A stretch of DNA of 64,000 bases from Camellia lanceoleosa. Lineage: Eukaryota > Streptophyta > Magnoliopsida > Ericales > Theaceae. Of this stretch, positions 1-11,735 are shown piece after piece; positions within the stretch are counted from its first letter, which is position 1; every line of letters starts with the position of its first letter. The notes under the pieces were generated by a model. That model was not told the DNA's origin and did not search any database. It saw nothing but the letters and a program-made list of their open reading frames with translations. Position numbers and translations under genes: made by a program. The DNA lies in the NCBI GenBank assembly GCA_025200525.1, contig CM045762.1:83481893-83545892 (forward strand), in the 5' to 3' direction.

Positions 1-545
1 GATGTATGCATGGGCGCGGTGTGAATGTTGACATGCTTGTTATCATTTACAACATAAAAACATATGATGTGAATATTTACATCATCTGTAACTATTAACA
101 TCATCAAATTATTTGCTGCGAATATTCACTTATGTGTTAAGAAATATGATACTTACACTAGTCACATTGTATTACAATAATATTTTAAATAATATTCACA
201 TCCATGTGAATGATCAACACAAAATAGGCCTCAAAATGCATATACATTTATTGAATGAAAAATTGGAGTTCAAGCATTGATACAGAATTGATTTACACTT
301 AAGCTAGTCTGCTCTAATATGTCAAAACTATTGATACTAAATTGTCTTAAATGTGGTTAACAGTTATGGATAACAATTACAGGTGGACACCCCCCACCTA
401 TAGGTTTTCATATTGTACTGTCTTTGTGTGATTCAAAAAAAAATGTGTATAATGAGTCTCTTATTTGACACCATTCAAAGCGATTAAGGCTGTCAACAAT
501 TTCCTCACGGTATACATGCGCCCTGATGATGTAACACACTGCGGG
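1..545. repeat. AT-rich repeat with GTGAATATTGACAT-like motifs (left half)
   Basis: Non-coding, AT-rich. A 14-base motif close to GTGAATATTGACAT recurs in both orientations, for example at 21-34, 69-82 and around 118-130 and 190-210. The same motif is dense at 9205-9564, on the far side of the chromovirus that interrupts this block. Many short copies in both orientations resemble subterminal repeats of DNA transposons, but no terminal inverted repeat is visible because the left end lies outside the window. No gene seen. Confidence 0.5.
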
Positions 546-1988
546 TGTGACACCCGAATTTTTTTTTTATTTGCAATAAATAAGACTCAAAAATAAAAAT
601 AAATAAATAAATAAATGCATAAGTTAGGAAATTGGAAATTAATCGATTAAATTGTTAAGTAAACAAATTGTGAGACACCGCACGTTAAATATTTTAATAA
701 GTGGTAAGTGATGTTTTATAGTTTGGTAGTGAGGTTTTTAAACATGAACTTAACTTATAATTATACGTAATTTTAAGAATCATTGTGAATCACCAAAAGA
801 GTGATAACCCTTAAGAATTTTATAAAGCTAAAATAATTTAGGTAACTCATGATATAGGACACGTGGCTTCACCCCTCAATTACCAACAAACCAATAACGT
901 GGCAAGTAGAAGCAACATGGCTGCCAAGTCCTTGGCCCTTGGTGAATTGGAGAGGAAACACCTAAGAGGTAAAACAGGTGTCAACAAAATTTGAAAAGTA
1001 TGGCAACAGGTGGCAATGGGTGGAATTGTCCACGTGTGTGTATAGCTTGGGCCTCACTCTTGTTCAAGTATAAATAGAGGGAATTGGGGTAGAGTGAGCA
1101 ACAAAACAAAACTTAGAGAAGTTCGGGAGTACGCGAAAAATAAGAGAATTTTTATAGCAAATGTGAATTTTATTATACCTTGAGTTACTATAATATATTT
1201 TTTATATGTCTTAAGTTACCATATATTTTACGAATGTTTTAAGTTACCACAATTTATTTGATATAAAGTATGTTTTATGGTTAGATTAATATTTCAATTA
1301 CGTGGATTATTTTCTGAACTTTATTTGTTTAAAATGAAACCCATGGATATGTTTGTTTAAATTTTAAAGAATATTTGACCATGATCTTGTAAAAAATTAT
1401 TTTCTGTAAATACCACCGCAGGAGTCCCATGCCTTGGGGGACTTAAATAACCATTGGCCCCCGTTTAACCACCTTATGGTCCCCTGTTTGTCATGAATCC
1501 ATTGACCCCTGTAGTGATTGTCACTTTTGTGACCCCTATTTTGTACCGTGGTTATAGTGATTTATTTCCGTTTCTACCACTTAATTTATTTGTGTATTCA
1601 ACTCAAATTATGTAAATGTTTTAGCTTAAATAACTATCCATGGCTATTTTGTGCCTCTATACTCATAGTATAATATTTCTCACTCTGCCATGTGCTTATA
1701 GCTATTACCCTTTCAGGTGACGAGATTTAGCGGGATCAAGATGGAAATTGAATCGCTGTGTTGTTTTTTTTTAAATCTTTTTTATTTTCTGTCTGTTTTG
1801 TTTTGAACTCTTGTAATACAATAAAGTTCAAATGACTATGTTTTGTTTCCTTTTAAATAAGCAGTTGGTACCCAATTATTTTATTTAATTTATTCGCTTG
1901 CGCTGCGACTACAAAATTATTTGAATTATTTTATTTTTTTATCTTGTTACGATGCCGAGCCTTTGGGTACCGGGTTTGGGTCGTGACA
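546..1988 (+). repeat. 5' LTR of chromovirus 1
   Basis: Direct repeat of 7602-9062, starting TGTGACACCC and ending GTCGTGACA (TG...CA). It carries the promoter (TATAAATA at 1069-1076) and would supply the RNA start. The AAAT run near 596-615 is shorter than in the right copy. Confidence 0.95.
1031..1078 (+). promoter_or_regulatory. LTR core promoter: G-box and TATA box
   Basis: CACGTG at 1031-1036 is followed about 33 bases later by TATAAATAG at 1069-1077. The same pair is in the right LTR, with the TATA box at 8144-8152. Spacing and position upstream of the presumed R region fit an LTR promoter; the start site itself is inferred. Confidence 0.6.
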
Positions 1989-1993
1989 AAAAG

Positions 1994-2005
1994 TGGTATC
2001 AAAGC
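1994..2005 (+). other. Primer binding site (initiator Met tRNA-like)
   Basis: TGGTATCAAAGC starts six bases after the LTR end. It differs by one base from the TGGTATCAGAGC expected for complementarity to plant initiator methionine tRNA, the usual primer of Tekay/Del elements. Confidence 0.8.
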
Positions 2006-2464
2006 AATGGTTTTTTTTTTTTTTTAAATGTTAGTTTTTTGAATTTTTCTGTATAATTTTCACATTATTTGAATTGAAAATTTTAACAAAAAAAAAAAAA
2101 TTGTGTATAAAATGAAATTGCATGTGTTTTTTTTTTTTTTTTGAAATTTCCTGTACGATTATTCACATTAATTTTATTTACATTAATTGAAATTTACATT
2201 ATTTGAATTGTGAAAAAAAAAAATTATATATATATAATATTCAAAAAAAAAATTTGTGTTATTTGATATTAGGTGATATGTCTAACACAAGTAAACCATG
2301 TTATAATGTCTAGGCTAAGTTTTCCTGTGTTGTAGGAAATAGCCAATCTCATGGAGTTGTTTTTGTTCTAGCCCCCAGGAGTTCATCCCGTCCCAAACTT
2401 ATTAGAGGGCTAGGGTGATTCGGAGAGTCTTGTTAGGCAAGCCCACCCCGTGCTAGACCGACTC

Positions 2465-2956
2465 ATGGGACGACCCGTGTATTTGCAGGCCGACCCCGAT
2501 GAGGATTTTTTATTTTGGAGACTTAGCCGAGGTAGCACTCGTGAGAGATATATAGGGCCGACCCGCGTCATTGGCCTTGCTCCGGACTTAGAGCAGCTGC
2601 ATTTTTTGGCCGCACCTCTACCCCTAGGCTTTGCAGAACGGAGGGGACACGCATATCCTAGCAGCCATATTCTCACCACGACACCCCCTCCACAGCATAT
2701 TGTCTATACCTCAGCTCTGGACTTCACTAATAGTGGATCATACTTGGAGGTACCGGTACGAATTACAGGACGAGAATTTTGGGGTTATGATCACGGTGCT
2801 CCTGTCTACATAGTTCAGGTGGTATGGAGTTGTTTTGGGATAGAGCACAGTGGGTGGGAGTTCGAATCCCTCATGCAGAGTGAGTTTGTAGAGTTATTCC
2901 ATGGGCCAGTTTTCCGGAGTCAGTTCTCATGGTGGTGGCCTAACAGCCCCTTCTAG
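2465..2956 (+). CDS. Unknown ORF between 5' LTR and gag of chromovirus 1
   Basis: Open frame of 164 codons from the first in-frame ATG at 2465; the frame is open back to a stop at 2411. It lies in the 1.2-kb leader between primer binding site and gag, in a different frame from gag. Base composition is GC-richer than its surroundings. The protein is rich in aromatic residues, with a Trp-rich C-terminus, and has no transmembrane segment or motif I recognise. It is the longest clean frame in the leader, while gag and pol downstream are broken. It could be a captured plant fragment, a lineage-specific extra ORF, or a chance frame. No function is assigned. Confidence 0.4.
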   Translation: MGRPVYLQADPDEDFLFWRLSRGSTRERYIGPTRVIGLAPDLEQLHFLAAPLPLGFAERRGHAYPSSHILTTTPPPQHIVYTSALDFTNSGSYLEVPVRITGREFWGYDHGAPVYIVQVVWSCFGIEHSGWEFESLMQSEFVELFHGPVFRSQFSWWWPNSPF

Positions 2957-3215
2957 ATGATCCTTTTATAACCTGACAGTGATTAGCCTAATCCAGTTTT
3001 GTATCAATAGGATTAGACACTAACACCTGACCGTTATCTAAGTGTGTTGTACTTGTATCTTTTCCTTATATAAGTAAAACCGGTGTTATGTAAGTAATGT
3101 ATGTATATATCGTTATGAATCATAGATATAATATTGCAATAATAATTGATTCGGAAAAAAAAAAGAGAAAAAAAAGAAGAAGAAGAAGTCCACTAACCAT
3201 TTTCATCTTGTAGTG

Positions 3216-4157
3216 ATGGCTAATGATGGAAATGGAATCGAATCATCGGTCAATGGTGCTGACCAAATGGAGCAAATCATGGAAAGAGCAGTTACTAGTT
3301 TTTTGCGAGCCCTACAAACCAACGTTAACAACGGATTGCCTGAACGACGAGAAGAGCCAACTACTATAAAACAGTTCCAGGACTTGAAACCTACCATATT
3401 TACCAGCAGCACAAACCCACTGGTGGTAGAAGCTTGGGTCAGAGATATGGAGAAAATTTTCCGCGCCCTGCCTTGCTCAGAAAGACAGAAGGTGACTTTC
3501 GCCACATTCACCTTCAAAGACGATGCACAAGAATGGTGGCTACTTACCTTGGCGAAAGAAGATATTGTGACTTGGGCTAGATTCTTGGAGGTATTCTATG
3601 AAAAATACTTTCCAAATTCGCTGTAGGAACAAAAGGCGTTAGAATTCATACATCTAAGGCAAGAAACCATGACAGTGGCCGAATATGAAAGCAAGTTCAC
3701 GCAATTGGCCCGATTCGTGACATACGTCATCCTCACCGAAGTTCGAAAAGCCAGAAAATTTGAAGTGGGATTGGATCTTGAAATTAAAGATAGGTTGGAG
3801 GTTTTGAAACTACCAACCTATGCGGAGGTGGTAGATCGAGCATACATTGCGGAAAAAGGGATTAAAACCTTGCGTTCCAGGGAACCAAGCCAGAAGAAGC
3901 GATTGTGGGAAAGAGATAACAGAAGGCTCGGTGCCGCGCCTCCCAAGAAAATAAATACAGGCACAACCAATTCAACCGGTTCAAGCAATCAAGGTCCTAC
4001 AAATCCCAGAGGTGACACCATTCCAGCTTGCACTACCTGTGGAAGGACTCATTGGGGACAGTGCCGTCGAGATACGGGAGCATGCTTTAAATGTGGCCAA
4101 GTTGGCCATTTGTTGAGAAATTGTCCAAAGCTCGTCAGCCCCTCTGAACCAGTCTGA
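3216..4157 (+). pseudogene. Gag of chromovirus 1 (interrupted)
   Basis: Structural protein that packages element RNA into virus-like particles. It starts at ATG 3216, after a GA-rich tract. The N-terminal half has the retrotransposon-gag fold signature (VEAWVRDMEKIF, later EWWLL...F.E.FYEKYFP). An in-frame TAG at 3624-3626 breaks it, and the same frame continues with the typical MTVAEYESKFTQLARF segment. The C-terminus has a CCHC zinc knuckle (CFKCGQVGHLLRNC, about 4083-4124), preceded by a second Cys-rich motif. A TGA at 4155-4157 separates it from protease, although the frame runs on. Without the two stops it would be one Gag-Pol frame, as usual for these elements. Confidence 0.9.
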
Positions 4158-6264
4158 AAACCCGCGGTACCTGGAGGAGTGAGAAAGGACCAAAAACGCT
4201 AAGGAAGAGCCTTTGCCTTAGTACCTGGAAACCCAGAAGTTATAGAGAATGTCGTGTCAAGTACACTTTCTGTTTGTGGTCACTTAGCCCATGTTCTCTT
4301 TGACTCTGGCTCAACTCATTCTTTTGTTACACCACACTTTGCTACCAAGTTGGCATCAACACCCGAACCGTTAGGATATGTATTATCTGTGTCTTTTCCT
4401 TCTGGTAATTCTGCCCTTAGTACTAATGTGTACAAATCTTGTACTATATCCTTAAAAGGTGAAACCTTACATGTAGATTTGATTCCCCTCTGCATTAGTA
4501 CCTTTGATGTGATCTTAGGAATGGATTGGTTAGCTGCCAACTGTGCCTCCATCGATTGTGAAGCCAAAAAGGTCTTCCTCCGATCACCAAACCAACTCGA
4601 GCTTATCTTCGAAGGAACTGGAGCCTCTCCCTCTCCATGTATTATATCCTTTATGGCAGCCCAACAACTGCTAAGAAAGGGTTGTTGTAGTTGTATCTGT
4701 TATGTGATCGATACTTAACAAGAGCCCCCCACACTTGATGCAATCCCTGTGGTTCGAGAATTCCCGGATGTATTTCCTGAAGACCTGCCTGGTACCCTAG
4801 TTGACCGAGAAATTGAATTCACCATTGAAACCCAACCTGGTGCACAACCAATCTCGAAGACCCCTTACTGCATGTCCATGACAGAATTGAAAGAATTAAA
4901 AACCCAACTCCAAGAACTACTAGACAAAGGCTTCATCCGACCAAGTACCTCACCATGGGGAGCTCCGGTACTGTTCGTAAAACAAAAGGATAGTACAATG
5001 AGGCTATGCATCGATTACTGGGAGCTGAACAAAGTCACCATCAATAACCGGTACCCTCTACCACGAATTGATGACTGGTTTGATCAACTGCAAGGCGCCC
5101 AAGTATTCTCAAAAATTGATTTGCGTTCTGGTTACCATCAACTAAAAGTCAAAACAGAAAGTATTGAAAAGACTACCTTCAGAACTCGTTACGGGCACTA
5201 CGAGTTTCTTGTCATGCCATTTGGCGTCACAAATGCTCCAGCGGCCTTCATGGACCTCATGAATCAAGTGTTCAAACCCTATCTTGACGAGTTCGTCATT
5301 GTCTTTATTGACGACATTCTTATATACTCCAAATCTCCAGAAGATCACGAGGACCACCTACGAAGAGTTCTACAAACACTACGTGATCACAAGCTTTATG
5401 CCAAATTGAAGAAATGCGGATTCTGGATCACTAGTGTACGCTTTCTCGGTTACGTCATTAACAAAGATGGCATCTCAGTTGATCCCCAAAAGGTTGCAGT
5501 AATTGTGGATTGGCCACGACCTACTAACGTGTCTGAGATTCGAAGCTTTTTGGGCCTAGCCGGCTATTACCGACGCTTTGTGCAAGATTTCTCGAAAATA
5601 GCTTCACCCTTGACCCAGCTAACTCAGAAGAACAGACCCTTTGAATGGACAGACAAGCAAGAACATTGCTTCCAAGAATTGAAGAACAGACTCGTGACGG
5701 CTCCTATACTAGCACTCCCCGCGAAAGCAGAAGGGTTTGTAATTTATAGCGATGCCTCATACAATGGTTTGGGTTGCGTTCTTATGCAAAATGGGAAGGT
5801 CATTGCTTATGCCTCCTGCCAACTAAAGACTCGCGAAAGAAACTACCCAACTCATTATCTAGAGTTGGCTGCGGTGATCTTCACTCTCAAGATCTGGCGT
5901 CACCTATGAAATTTACACTGATCACAAGAGTCTCAAATATCTGTTTACACAGAAGGAATTGAATATGAGGCAACGACGATGGCTAGAGTTTATGAAGGAC
6001 TATGATATAGAGATCCATCACCATCCCGGCAAAGCTAACGTAGTAGCAGACGCATTAAGTCGAAAAACGACCAAAAGTTTGGCATGTACCCTTATTCTCT
6101 GCAAGATCCATGGACTGCTCGCCAACATAATCGTGGAACCTGAGTTGATTGAAGAAATTAGAACCCGCCAATGTGAAGATAAACTTTTGAAGAAAAAGTA
6201 TGAGGAACAAGGAAGCAAGCCCGATCCTGATTTCACGATAAGCAATGGACTACTAAAATTTTGA
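4158..6264 (+). pseudogene. Pol of chromovirus 1: protease, reverse transcriptase, RNase H (broken)
   Basis: Protease lies at about 4254-4718 with the active-site motif LFDSGSTHSFV. After a TAA at 4716-4718 the frame resumes with the linker [14 protein letters not shown] and the RT (4749-5909), which keeps the catalytic FIDDILIYS motif near 5305-5335. RNase H follows ([13 protein letters not shown]). A small deletion with frameshift at about 5905-5935 removes part of the RNase H core; the frame restarts with DHKSL-like residues and the [15 protein letters not shown] segment typical of the RNase H end. A TGA closes it at 6262-6264. Several changes look like C-to-T decay at CG sites, for example DYWELNK where DYRELNK is expected. 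Confidence 0.9.
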
Positions 6265-7589
6265 AATCAAATTTGCGTACCCGACCTTCCAGAACTCAAG
6301 AAAAGGATCTTGGTAGAAGCTCATAGCTCGAGGTTTGCGATCCATCCTGGCAATACGAAGATGTATCACGATTTGAAAGAACACTTCTGGTGGACATGAA
6401 TGAAGAAAGACATAGCAAGCCATGTCTCCAAATGCCTGCGTTGTCAACAAGTTAAAGAAGAACATTAGAGACCTGCAGGAATATTGCAACCACTCCCTAT
6501 TCCTGAATGGAAGTGGGAACACATTACTATGGACTTCGTGGTCGGACTACCGCAATCAGTCTCGAAGAATGATGCAATATGGGTTATCGTGGATCGATTG
6601 ACGAAGTCAGCGCATTTTCTACCAATCAAAATCATGTACTCTCTTTCTAAGTTCGCCACTCTATACATTAAGGAAATCATTTGCTTACACGGCACCCCAG
6701 TTTCAATCGTATCCGATAGAGACCCCCGCTTCGTGTCTCATTTCTGGAACAAATTGCAAGAAGTTTGGGAACCACTCTAAAGTTTAGCACAGCTTATTAC
6801 TCTCAAACTGATGGGCAATCTGAAAGGACGATCCAGACTTTGGAAGATATGTTACGTTTGTGTGTGTTAGACCTCAAAGGTAACTGGGATGATCGTCTAC
6901 CGGTGAAGTTCGCGTATAATAATAGCTACCATACAAGTATTGGAATGGCACCGTACGAGGCATTATATGGAAGGAGATGTCGATCACCTTTGTGTTGGAC
7001 AGAAGTCAGAGACAAAAAATTATTAGGCCCCGAGATCGTGCAAATAACAAGCGATAAAATCCAACTTATCCAGCAACGAATTCGCATTGCTCAGAGTCGC
7101 CAGAAAAGCTATACAGATACACGAAGACGAGACTTAGAATTTCAAGTGGGCGATCATGTGTTCCTAAAGATCTCACCAACGAGAAGGGTTATCCGATTTG
7201 GGAAGCGAGGAAAGTTAAACCCACGTTACATCGGCCCATTCGAGATACTCGAAAGAATTAGTTATGTGGCACACCGCCTTGAACTATCCAATGTGCATAA
7301 TGTGTTTTACGTTTCGATGCTTCGTCGATATCTTTGAGATCCAGAGCATGTTGTTGATCATGAGAACCTGGAAATTCAAGAAGACCTCTCCTACGAAGAG
7401 CAACCTGTACAAATTCCCGATCCCCGTGACCAGGTCCTCCGAAATAAGACTATACCTCTCGTAAAAGTCTTATGGAGAAACCATCGTGTTGAAGAAGCAA
7501 CGTGGGAAACTGAAAGCCAAATGCGGGCCAAATATCCACACCTATTCGAAAACCAAGGTACGTCAAGTTTGGGGATAAACTTCTTTTAA
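6265..7589 (+). pseudogene. Pol of chromovirus 1: integrase and chromodomain (broken)
   Basis: Integrase inserts the cDNA copy. The zinc-binding region (HPGNTKMYHDL...C.RCQQVK) spans about 6345-6460 and is cut by two stops. The catalytic core follows: D in MDFVVGLP (about 6530), D in SDRDPRF (about 6717), E in TDGQSERTIQ (about 6815). A one-base frameshift near 6767 moves the frame inside the core. A GPF-type C-terminal module (RYIGPFEIL) is at about 7225. After a TGA at 7335-7337 the frame continues with VKVLWRNH..EEATWE, the signature of the plant chromovirus C-terminal chromodomain, ending at TAA 7587-7589 just before the polypurine tract. Confidence 0.88.
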
Positions 7590-7601
7590 GGAGAGGAGAA
7601 A
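7588..7601 (+). other. Polypurine tract of chromovirus 1
   Basis: AAGGAGAGGAGAAA lies directly against the 3' LTR and would prime plus-strand DNA synthesis. Confidence 0.85.
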
Positions 7602-7654
7602 TGTGACACCCGAATTTTTTTATTTATTTGCAATAAATAAGACTCAAAAATAAA

Positions 7655-7685
<31 letters not shown>

Positions 7686-9062
7686 AAATGCATAAGTTAG
7701 GAAATTGGAAATTAATCGATTAAATTGTTAAGTAAACAAATTGTGAGACACCGCACGTTAAATATTTTAATAAGTGGTAAGTGATGTTTTATAGTTTAGT
7801 AGTGAGGTTTTTAGACGTGAATCTAACTTATAATTATACGTAATTTTAGGAATCATTGTGAATCACCAAAGGAGTGATAACCCTTAAGAATTTTATAAAG
7901 CGAAATTAATTTAGGTAACTCATGATATAGGACACGTGGCTTCACCCCTCAATTACCAACAAACCAATAACGTGGCAAGTAGAAGCAACATGGCTGCCAA
8001 GTCCTTAGCCCTTGGTGAATTGGAGAGGAAACACCTAAAAGGTAAAACAGGTGTCAACAAAATTTGAAAAGTATGGCAACAGGTGGCAACGGGTGGAATT
8101 GTCCACGTGTGTGTGTATAGCTTGGGCCTCACTCTTGTTCAAGTATAAATAGAGGGAATTGGGATAGAGTAAGCAACAAAACAAAACTTAGAGAAGTTCG
8201 GGAATACGCAAAAAATAAGAGAATTTTTATAGCAAATGTGAATTTTATTATACCTTGAGTTACTATAATATATTTTTTATATGTCTTAAGTTACCACATA
8301 TTTTACGAATATTTTAAGTTACCACAATTTATTTGATATAAAGTATGTTTTATGGTTAGGTTAATATTTTAATTACGTGGATTATTTTCTGAACTTTATT
8401 TGTTTAAAATGAAATCCATGGATATGTTTGTTTAAATTTTAAAGAATATTTGACCATGATCTTGTAAAAAATTATTTTCTATAAATACCACCGCGGGAGT
8501 CCCATGCCTTGGGGGACTTAAATAATCATTGGCTCCCGTTTGACCACCTTGTGGTCCCCTGTTTGTCATGGATCTATTGACCCCTGTAGTGATTGTCACT
8601 TTTGTGACCCCTGTTCTGTACCGTGGTTATAGTGATTTATTTCCATTTCTACCACTTAATTTATTTGTGTATTCAACTCAAATTATGTAAATGTTTTAGC
8701 TTAAATAACTATCAATGGCTATTTTGTGCCTCTATACTCACAGTATAATATTTCTCACTTAGCTATGTGCTTATAGCTGTTACCCTTTTAGGTGACGAGG
8801 TTTAGCGGGATCAAGAATGAAATTGAATCGCTGTGTTGTTTTTTTTAAAATCTTTTTTATTTCTATCTGTTTTGTTTTGAACACTTGTAATACAATAAAG
8901 TTCAAATGACTATGTTTTGTTTCCTTTTAAATAAGCAGTTGGTACCCAATTATTTTATTTAATTTATCCGCTTGCGCTGCGACTACAAAATTATTTGAAT
9001 TATTTTATTTTTTTATCTTGTTACGACACCGAGCCTTTGGGTACCGGATTTGGGTCGTGACA
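7602..9062 (+). repeat. 3' LTR of chromovirus 1
   Basis: Near-identical to 546-1988 and longer mainly through an expanded AAAT run near 7655-7690. It ends GTCGTGACA and is followed by the target duplication GCGGG at 9063-9067. Confidence 0.95.
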
Positions 9063-9067
9063 GCGGG

Positions 9068-9564
9068 CTTGCAATCCACACTGAAAATGCAAAGTTGTTA
9101 TTGTTAGAATTTGAAATTTAGGTGTGTATAATGGTTGTGAAAGATGTGTACAAATTGATGTAAGGCTTACCATTGGTTTGTAGTCATTATCGATATTTAA
9201 CAATTTGATGTAAATATTGACATTATGTACAAAAAAATTCAGATTGAACCAAAAAAGGGTTGACAACCATCCAAGATTAGGGGCTCTACATCAACAAGCA
9301 ACAATACTAACAACTTTGTTAATATCTATATCATATTCCATTGATAACAAGAGGTGAATATTGACATTGATGCTAGAATGTGAATATTGACATTATGTTC
9401 AGAATGTAATTATTTCATCATCATCAACAACCAACAACATTAACAAATCTGACATTGACAAAAGGGAGGAGATAGGGAGTGTATTACAAAAGAGTGTATT
9501 ACACATGACAATTTAAGACAAACAAGTCATTACCAATATATAGTAGTCTGAAGTAAATATTGAC
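9068..9564. repeat. AT-rich motif repeat, right half of the block split by chromovirus 1
   Basis: Continuation of 1-545. Copies of G(T/A)(G/A)AATATTGACAT occur at about 9209, 9354, 9379 and 9550. No coding frame is convincing. It ends abruptly at 9565, where the left arm of the large inverted repeat begins. Confidence 0.5.
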
Positions 9565-10184
9565 ATCTATATAACAATGAAAGGCAGATTTTGAATTCAA
9601 AATTGAAAATGTATGTGTCAAAATATGAATCTTTAGATTACTTCAATTCAAGGGCTAAAAATGTCTCATTCTCATTTGTCCTACAAAGACATTTCAATGG
9701 TTGAGATCAATGTTGTTATTTACTCTGGATGGTCCAGATTTGGCCTTTTCTTCTGCTCTCTCCTCTTTCATCTCTGCCAAAATCCTCTCTCTCTCATTTC
9801 AGAGATATCCCTTCTCTTTCATACGCTCTTCTCTCTCTCCCTCTCCTCTAGCGACGACACAGCCACTCACCAACTACCGACCACCTCTCCTCGCCTCTTG
9901 CTCTCCTCTCTTCTTTCGACCACCGACCACGGACTCTCTTCTCTCACCGTCCTGATTTGGCTCTCTCCTCTTGCGACAACATTGCAACCATTCAGAGGTA
10001 AACTGGGTTTGGTATCCTTTGCTAGAAAAAAGAAAAAAAAAATTAAACAGAAACAGATTTGGCCAAACCAAGAGATTGGAAAAAAAAAATTAAACAGAAA
10101 CAAATTAAACTGGGTTTGAATTGGATCTTTTTTTCTTAGTTGGAAATCAAATATGAAATATGTATTCCCCTCTGTTTATTTAAG

Positions 10185-11484
10185 GGAGCAAGAGATCTGG
10201 CCAGACCACCCACCCACAATTACTGGAAAAGGCCAAAAACAGAGAAGAAGCTGAAGAGGCCAAAGAAGAAGAAGAAGAGAGTGAAGAAGGCAAGAGAGTA
10301 TTGAACAGAAAGTTTGATGCTCAACAAGGAGATGATTTAAAAAAGAGTGAGAAAAGCCCAAAGGAAGAGGGGAAGTTCAAGAAGGCCAAAAATGTGCGTC
10401 TGATCTCTCTGTTATGGCATAAATTATGAGAATTGTGATACTTGTTTAGTTGTGTTAATTGGGTTTTGATTTGTTTATCTTTTGCAGCTTGTGATTTCGA
10501 TGGCTACAAAAGCAACCTCGCTTGCAAGAGAACTTAAGTCGATCAAATCGGACTTTTGTTTTATGCAAGAATGATGTGCTCTTCTTAGGTCATTTTGGTT
10601 AGCTTTTGATAATCCATGTCTTAATGTTGCACAGCTCAAGTAGGTAAAGTTTTGTGTTCTCTCTCTCTCTCTCTCTCTCTCTCAATATGGGAAATCTCTT
10701 TCTGATAGTTTAGGTTAGTCACCTTTTGAAGCATTTGGGCACATCTTTTAACACTTCCATATTCACATATTCTATTCTTTTCTCTCTTTTTTTTAGGTAC
10801 AAAAAATAAGCAAATAGCAAATTCCTGGTTTCAGAGTTTGTGACTTCTAATATGTAGAAGCAGCACTCATCAAAAATAAATAAATAATCAACTCAGTTTA
10901 ACAAAGCCTCGATGGCTCTCAGCTTTTTCCATGATATAGACAATATTTATTGGTTTTCTTACAATCGTGACCACAACCATGATGTTTGGGTGAAACATGA
11001 GTGTTATGTTCCCAAATTTAGACACCTGTGCATGGCTAAGAACCATAGAGAGCCAGCAAAGATGAAACTACTAATTGCATAATAAGTTCCTCAACATAAA
11101 GATGCACTCCTTTGTAAGTGTTCATATAACACTGTTGCTGTGTTGACAGGTATCTGATGCACATACTTTTAATAAGGAGATATAATCTACGTATAACCTC
11201 AATAAATATTTGCAGGATCATAATTTTTTTCCCTTCAAAAATCAAGGAATTTATTATAGGAAAAGACACATGTACTCTGGATTTTGAAATGCATATTTTA
11301 CTAACTATTAAATTTTCATGCACTATAAGATTTTTGTCAAGAGAATTCCTAAAGCATAAAATTTGTTAAATTATTGTCTACTTATGGATAACAGTAAGAG
11401 TAGTCTGCTTCAAATCTTGAGGAGGAGAATCAGAGGCTTCGCGATGGATTTGCCAAAGGGATTAGATCTGAGGAAGATGATTTG
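10185..11484 (+). pseudogene. Captured exons of a plant coiled-coil gene, left arm
   Basis: Three exon-like blocks with splice-like borders. Exon A (10185-10393) encodes a Glu/Lys-rich segment (LLEKAKNREEAEEAKEEEEE) and ends at a GT. Exon B (10488-10588), after TTTTGCAG, encodes MATKATSLARELKSIKSD followed by FCFMQE. Exon C (11404-11484), before GTAATC, encodes EEENQRLRDGFAKGIRSEEDDL. I recall this string from a conserved plant coiled-coil protein of unknown function. In exon B a TGA stands where the right arm has CGA, so this copy cannot encode the protein. An untranslated first exon may end at CAGAG/GTAAAC near 10000. The 3' part of the gene is absent from both arms. Gene identity is from memory; exon borders are inferred. 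Confidence 0.65.
10659..10683. repeat. CT microsatellite in left arm
   Basis: About 25 bases of pure TC dinucleotide. The mirror tract in the right arm (15028-15061, AG) is longer, as expected from slippage after the arms formed. Confidence 0.9.
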
Positions 11485-11735
11485 GTAATCACTTGACTCT
11501 ATTTATCCAGAGTTTTTTATGTTTTAAAAAGTATTGCAATTTTTTTGGGTCAAATTCATGTCTATTCAAAACAAAATTTTCTTTGTATTTTAAACACGAC
11601 TTCAAAACCTGAAATTTTGTTTCAAAACATGACTTCATGAATCGACCTGTGTTTGGAAAATAACTTAGATTACCTGTTGTAGAAAAGGGTTTTCTATTTT
11701 TTCCTTTATGATCGGTAATTTTTTATTGGATTTAT

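Larger units (their letters stand above)
546..9062 (+). mobile_element. Ty3/Gypsy chromovirus (Tekay/Del-like), full length, degenerate
   Basis: Complete LTR retrotransposon of about 8.5 kb. Two LTRs of about 1.45 kb begin TGTGACACCC and end GTCGTGACA. A perfect 5-bp target duplication GCGGG lies at 541-545 and 9063-9067. A primer binding site resembling initiator methionine tRNA follows the left LTR and a polypurine tract precedes the right one. Domain order is an unknown ORF, Gag with zinc knuckle, protease, RT, RNase H, integrase, and a chromodomain-like C-terminus, the order of plant chromoviruses. Stops and frameshifts in gag and pol make it non-autonomous now. The LTRs differ by scattered substitutions and a short indel in an AAAT run, so the insertion is fairly recent. 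Confidence 0.95.
9565..11735 (+). repeat. Left arm of 2.2-kb inverted repeat
   Basis: Reads as the reverse complement of 13977-16158 almost throughout, from ATCTATATAACAATG at the outer edge to GGATTTAT at the inner edge. It contains a CT-rich leader-like region (9760-10000), three host-gene exons, introns and a CT microsatellite (about 10659-10683). Flanks outside the two outer edges do not match, so I see no target duplication. Confidence 0.92.

Noticed and set aside
9661..10119. Open frame of 152 codons (and its mirror at 15629-16045)
   Set aside because: Ser/Leu-rich product of CT-rich leader DNA, with no family match. It lies upstream of the captured exons and its frame is not needed to explain them.
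11036..11369. Frames in both strands repeated at 14342-14573
   Set aside because: They fall inside an intron of the captured gene fragment and are repeated only because the arms are.
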